Of a DNA stretch of 64,000 nt, positions 62,203 to 64,000 are shown piece after piece. The translations under genes were made by a program, and so were the position numbers. This stretch comes from MH13 sp040219355. Its GTDB lineage: Bacteria; Pseudomonadota; Alphaproteobacteria; Rhizobiales; MH13. The stretch spans positions 310,001-374,000 of the forward strand of contig JAVJSN010000015.1 of NCBI GenBank assembly GCA_040219355.1, in the 5' to 3' direction. Position 1 is the first letter of the stretch; each line of letters starts with the position of its first letter. The notes below the pieces were generated by a model. It saw only the letters and a list, made by a program, of their open reading frames with translations. It ran no database searches and was not told the origin of the DNA.

Positions 62203-63969
62203 CTAGCGGGTGAGACGAAGTTCGCCCACAGAGTCGGCGATCTCGTTAAACGCGCCGATTAAGTCCGATGCCGAGTTCACGTGATAGGCCATATCGGTTT
62301 CGGTTGCGCACGTGTCCCACATGGTGCGCGAGGCTGCATCCAGACCAAACGTCACCGTATAGATGAGAATCCCGGTCGCCTTGGCATTGGCGCATGCAGC
62401 CAGCGTGCGCTCGTCAATATGTTCACGCGCGCCGTTGACCGATTGCGATGGGAATCGACCCGTTCGCAGATGACCATAGGCCGAATAATGCGACCCGATA
62501 GCATTATTGTTGGAGCTGACAAGTTCGTTGCGACCGTCGGTCATCACGACCATCACTTTGGTGACTTCACCATAGGGCTCGCCTTCGGTGAAGGGTTGTG
62601 CCGGCGACAATGTTCGCCAACCCCATACCACGCCTTGTGCGGTGACAGTGCCGCCTCCTAGCCAGTAGGTCATATCGTCAATACGATCTTCGAGCAACGC
62701 GAAGTTGTCGGTCAGCGGAACGATCGGATCGCCGCAGTTCTGGGCTGGGCCAAGCGTAGAATTCGGGATTTCGTCGACATCATGGCCAGAGGAGCTGGCA
62801 TACTTAAAGACGCTGTAGTGCTCGCCGTTCTGATGGAAGTTGGAGCCCGGGGGTTCACGATCCGGCAGCCAATCGTTGGCGGCGCGCCGGCCAGAATCAT
62901 CGATCCAAAACCCGGGAACCCAAAGCGTGTCGGGATTGTTGTCATCGGGCGGTGTATCGGTAACATCGAACGGTTCGGGGCGTGCTTCGACGCAGCCCTT
63001 CCACTCGACATCGTCCATTTGTTCGTAGAGCTGCCAGTGGCTGATTTGGGTGGGATTATAGATACACCCACCTTGGTAGACATAATCATAGGGTGTAACC
63101 GATGAGGCATGGGCTGCGTTGACGCCAATCAGCTCGCGCATGACATCGCCGTACGCATCCAAGAAGCTTAACCGTGCAAATCCCGGAACCGACGGAGCAG
63201 CCGACCTCGCAAAGTCTAAGTTGGGATCAGATGGCGTGTTCAGGCTGCTGATCTGGGGAACACAGCTGCCGCCCGAATGACGTGCGATGACTTGACCTTC
63301 GATAAGTTGAGCGTGGTGCTCAGACAGGCCTTCTTTGTCGAGGTACTGTTCCATCGTTGTCGTGTTGCCGATGTTGACTTGTGCCGTGTAAGGCACAAGC
63401 GCGATTTTGACATTGTCTGACTCACCCTCTTCGGTCACCACATCAACGAAATCTAGGGCAGCTTCGCGTAGACTGGCGATACGGCCGGATGACCGCATCG
63501 ATCCGGTGTTGTCGAGAACCAAAGCGACTTCCAGTGATTGGAAATCAACGCCCACCGCAGCATGGGCGCCAACGGGTATGGTTTTGATGCCCATAATCTC
63601 CAGCAGTGTTGTGTCGACATTCATGGTCGCGCTTATGTCGACCAACGTATGCTCGTCAGGGTTACGAGAGATATTCAGCGTCAGGCCGCTGGCGCTATGA
63701 GCACCACCAACCATGGCTTCGATCTGAGCGCGAACGGCAGCTTCCATTTGGGCGTCGCTCAACTGGCGCTCATGAGCAACCGTGAGGATTGCCCCATCCA
63801 GTGCATCTTGCAATTGGGTTTTTACGTTTGCGGCGCGGCTGTAGTCGAGACTTGCCCCGACCATCCCCAAGATGGGAATCGCCGCTATGCCAAAGATTAT
63901 GGCAACGACGCCGCGCTGGTCGCTTACAAAGCTCTTAAAATGTTTGGTCCATTTAGGAATTATGGACAT
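62203..63969 (-). CDS. TadG-type pilus assembly protein with VWA domain
   Basis: 588 residues. Cytoplasmic start, then a TadE/TadG-like membrane helix (GVVAIIFGIAAIPILGMVGASLDYSRA), the N-terminal TadG segment ATVKTQLQDALDGAILTVAHE-like, and a VWA domain with an intact MIDAS (Asp153 in VLDNTGSMRSSG) and VVMTDGRNELVSSNN. A long extracytoplasmic insertion with several cysteines (SGGSCVP, GGCIYN, KGCVEA, NCGDP, LAACA, DTCATE) lies between the MIDAS elements. TadG-like proteins assemble Flp pili or function in the envelope. No other tad genes are in the window; its upstream region runs to the edge. Confidence 0.88.
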   Translation of the reverse strand: MSIIPKWTKHFKSFVSDQRGVVAIIFGIAAIPILGMVGASLDYSRAANVKTQLQDALDGAILTVAHERQLSDAQMEAAVRAQIEAMVGGAHSASGLTLNISRNPDEHTLVDISATMNVDTTLLEIMGIKTIPVGAHAAVGVDFQSLEVALVLDNTGSMRSSGRIASLREAALDFVDVVTEEGESDNVKIALVPYTAQVNIGNTTTMEQYLDKEGLSEHHAQLIEGQVIARHSGGSCVPQISSLNTPSDPNLDFARSAAPSVPGFARLSFLDAYGDVMRELIGVNAAHASSVTPYDYVYQGGCIYNPTQISHWQLYEQMDDVEWKGCVEARPEPFDVTDTPPDDNNPDTLWVPGFWIDDSGRRAANDWLPDREPPGSNFHQNGEHYSVFKYASSSGHDVDEIPNSTLGPAQNCGDPIVPLTDNFALLEDRIDDMTYWLGGGTVTAQGVVWGWRTLSPAQPFTEGEPYGEVTKVMVVMTDGRNELVSSNNNAIGSHYSAYGHLRTGRFPSQSVNGAREHIDERTLAACANAKATGILIYTVTFGLDAASRTMWDTCATETDMAYHVNSASDLIGAFNEIADSVGELRLTR

Positions 63970-64000
63970 GGCTCGACTCCGTGCTCAAAACAAACCTCAT

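Overview
The window reads as a chromosomal segment of an alphaproteobacterium of the order Hyphomicrobiales (Rhizobiales). The evidence is gene order and gene type: yqeY-dnaG-rpoD next to carA, carB followed by greA, uvrC-pgsA-moaD-moaE, an Lrp regulator / ELM1-like protein / trxB / LsrB(VtlR)-type LysR block, ilvE divergent from a MarR regulator with an OmpR/EnvZ-type pair, and an AbcR-like small RNA beside lsrB. Base composition is moderately GC-rich. Genus cannot be fixed from the sequence alone. I see no rRNA, tRNA, insertion sequence, integrase, prophage or CRISPR array.

Layout. 1-1270: end of proC, a TetR-like regulator and a CsaA-like tRNA-binding protein. 1273-5280: histidine kinase, response regulator and MarR regulator on minus, divergent from ilvE. 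5284-9567: moaE, moaD, pgsA, uvrC and an SDR reductase, all minus. 9614-14500: cation exchanger, GST, a small membrane protein, periplasmic RNase T2 with a secreted partner, an MBL hydrolase and dodecin. 14740-17800: a looser, accessory-looking stretch with YegP, unknown secreted proteins, a 317-residue orphan with a HEPN-like motif and an RlpA-like protein. 18077-25067: uvrB, a VWA protein, a CpdB-type nucleotidase and a BenE-type transporter. 25064-31420: LysR, a methyltransferase, a fluoroacetate-dehalogenase-like hydrolase overlapping two small genes, DUF1499, GST, a PQQ-type sugar dehydrogenase. 31577-34159: a large autotransporter. 34346-40705: GST, aspartate aminotransferase, MsrP, two lipoproteins, a LysE exporter and a Na+/H+ antiporter. 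40799-44928: the AbcR-like sRNA, lsrB/vtlR, trxB, ELM1-like gene and an Lrp regulator. 45377-51006: GGDEF-EAL protein, greA and carB. 51244-55545: regulators (XRE, PAS, AraC, MerR), a zinc metallopeptidase and an undescribed small transcription unit. 55563-62127: carA, yqeY, dnaG, rpoD and a HlyU-like gene. 62203-63969: a TadG-type VWA pilus-assembly protein.

How the genes work together. UvrB and UvrC give two thirds of nucleotide excision repair. CarA and CarB make carbamoyl phosphate but are transcribed separately. TrxB, MsrP, three GSTs and LsrB point to envelope and redox homeostasis. The most informative non-coding element is the AbcR-like sRNA: its promoter has a LysR-type dyad next to the -35 box, and the neighbouring lsrB/vtlR gene is the obvious candidate activator.

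Least-explained parts: the small unit at 51658-52036 (divergent promoter with direct repeats, perfect leader hairpin, 40-codon reading frame, strong terminator); the LysE-type gene whose Shine-Dalgarno sequence lies inside a terminator hairpin; and the orphan HEPN-like gene. Palindromic dispersed repeats occur at 14190-14278, 17885-18017 and 36290-36391.
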